A DNA stretch of 7,335 nucleotides from Chloroflexota bacterium (lineage in GTDB: Bacteria; Chloroflexota; Dehalococcoidia; Plut-88900): positions 1 to 7,335 of the forward strand of contig JADFJI010000103.1 in assembly GCA_022566235.1 (NCBI GenBank), read 5' to 3'. Made by a program: the position numbers and the translations under genes. Under the pieces are notes generated by a model. It did not search any database, had not been told where the DNA came from, and saw only the letters and a list, made by a program, of their open reading frames with translations. Shown piece by piece: positions 6,214 through 7,335 of this stretch. Position 1 is the first letter of the stretch, and the number at the start of each line of letters is the position of its first letter.

Positions 6214-7335
6214 TCAGCGGGATCTGTGGGTATCCAGGAAGTGTCGGACCATGAGCGCTGCCGTGGCCCCTTCCCCTACGGCCGCCGCCACCTGCTTGGT
6301 GCTCCCCAGTCGGGCGTCCCCTGCGGCGAACACTCCGGGCACGCTGGTCTCCAGGGTTGCCGAGGTCTTGATATAACCCCACCTGTCCAGATCCACTGCG
6401 TCTTTCAAGAACGCAGTGTTGGGAACCATGCCGATGAAAATGAACACTCCGGCAGGATGGATCTCCCTTGTCTTGCCGCTCTGGGCATCCTTCAACACTA
6501 CGGATTTTAGACGGTGGTTTCCCTTGAATTCCTGTACCGAGGTGCCGGTAAACACCTCGATCTTGGGGTCTGAATACGCCCGGTCCTGGAGGATGCGGCT
6601 GGCCGCCAGCTTCTCGGCGATCTCCACTATGGTCACCTTGCTGGCGAATTTGGTCAGGAAGATGCCCTCCTGCAGTCCGCTGTTACCTCCTCCCACCACC
6701 ACCAGCTCCTGGTCCTGGTAGAAGGGGCCGTCGCAGGTGGCGCAGAAGTGGACACCTGACCCTATGAAGGCCTCCTCGCCAGGGACACCGAGCCTCCTGT
6801 AGGTAGACCCGGGGCACAGGATCAGGGCCCGAGCGCAGTACTCGTCTCCCAGGGAGGTAGTCACCATCTTGTAGCCGTTCTGGGTTGTGACCGATTGGAC
6901 CTCCTGGGCCACCAGGGTCTCAGCCCCGAATCGCTTGGCCTGTTTGCCCAGGCGGTCGGCGAGCTCCGGCCCCCCGATGCCCTCGTGGAAGGCTGGGAAA
7001 TTATCCAGCTTCTCCGTGATCCCTGCCTGTCCCCCCAGGGCTGCGCGGTCGATGACCAGGGTGGAGATATCTTCCCTGGCTGTATAGATGGCCGACATCA
7101 GCCCCGCGGGTCCACCCCCAATAATTATCAGATCGTAGAAGGTATCCTCAGCCTTGATGGTGAGGTCCAGCTTCTTCGCCATCTCCTGGACGGATGGATT
7201 GACGATGAAGGTGCCGTCTTGGAAGAGGACAGTGGGGACGGTGCTTCCCCCATTCTGAAGCTCCCGTATCTTTTTCTCACCCTCGGGATCTTGCTCGATG
7301 TCGATGTTCTCGTAGCTGATCCGCTGCTCCCCAAG
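6214..7335 (-). CDS. trxB: Glutaredoxin (mycoredoxin-like)-thioredoxin reductase fusion, N-terminus outside window
   Basis: The frame stays open through the right edge. The ATG at 7182 is internal: 51 residues upstream read as the second half of a glutaredoxin, with NIDIEQDPEG, the cis-proline motif STVPTVLFQDG and NPSVQEMAKKL, very like mycoredoxin. The CxxC of this domain lies outside the window. The 322 residues from that ATG form a full thioredoxin reductase: FAD loop IIGGGPAG (20-27), GQAG (51-54), redox-active CATC (C147, C150) followed by DGPF, second dinucleotide loop VVGGGNSG (162-169), and the closing FAD motif AAGDARLGSTKQVAAAVGEG (286-305). Where NADPH-dependent enzymes have HRR...R, this one reads VEIAEKLAAS (186-195), so NADPH is unlikely as the usual donor (inference). 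It probably moves electrons through FAD and CATC to the fused glutaredoxin or to a separate thioredoxin, in the cytoplasm. It is convergent with the methionine synthase-like gene. Confidence 0.92.
   Translation of the reverse strand, partial: LGEQRISYENIDIEQDPEGEKKIRELQNGGSTVPTVLFQDGTFIVNPSVQEMAKKLDLTIKAEDTFYDLIIIGGGPAGLMSAIYTAREDISTLVIDRAALGGQAGITEKLDNFPAFHEGIGGPELADRLGKQAKRFGAETLVAQEVQSVTTQNGYKMVTTSLGDEYCARALILCPGSTYRRLGVPGEEAFIGSGVHFCATCDGPFYQDQELVVVGGGNSGLQEGIFLTKFASKVTIVEIAEKLAASRILQDRAYSDPKIEVFTGTSVQEFKGNHRLKSVVLKDAQSGKTREIHPAGVFIFIGMVPNTAFLKDAVDLDRWGYIKTSATLETSVPGVFAAGDARLGSTKQVAAAVGEGATAALMVRHFLDTHRSR

Overview
The window is GC-rich, dense bacterial chromosome with eight protein genes (two cut by the window edges) and no RNA gene, insertion sequence, CRISPR array or prophage signal. 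The best guess at the source is a Chloroflexota (Dehalococcoidia-like) or related uncultured lineage. This is an inference from gene content: a PPOX/F420-type split-barrel flavoprotein, a short MetE that has only the catalytic half, a mycoredoxin-like glutaredoxin fused to thioredoxin reductase, and codon use rich in AGG, GGG and ATA. No phylogenetic marker is present to settle it.

Layout. (1) Positions 2-4172, plus strand: a tight four-gene run. It holds the C-terminal part of an HAD-IB (SerB-like) phosphatase, a zinc-dependent medium-chain dehydrogenase, a long and divergent homologue of the nickel-pincer lactate racemase LarA, and a diacylglycerol/sphingoid-type lipid kinase. Gaps are 24, 28 and 3 bases, so it reads as one operon. 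(2) Positions 4243-4968, minus strand: a two-gene unit of a small two-helix membrane protein followed by a PPOX-family flavin/F420 protein that starts at TTG, with the upstream stop codon embedded in its ribosome binding site. (3) Positions 4969-5073: a 105-base divergent promoter region holding a 6-2-6 inverted repeat. (4) Positions 5074-6156, plus strand: a core methionine synthase (MetE C-terminal domain only) with all four zinc ligands. (5) Positions 6214-7335, minus strand, running off the right edge: a glutaredoxin-thioredoxin reductase fusion whose usual NADPH-binding arginines are replaced.

How the genes may work together. The first operon combines a phosphatase, an alcohol/polyol dehydrogenase, a LarA-superfamily protein that keeps the cofactor-anchoring lysine and nickel-ligand histidine but appears to lack other catalytic residues, and a lipid kinase. 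A plausible reading is stereochemical and redox remodelling of a hydroxylated small molecule that is then linked to lipid or phospholipid metabolism; the substrate cannot be read from sequence. The rest is housekeeping-like: sulfur amino acid methylation and thiol redox control. The most unusual points are the LarA-like protein with its dehydrogenase partner and the altered cofactor site of the glutaredoxin-thioredoxin reductase fusion.
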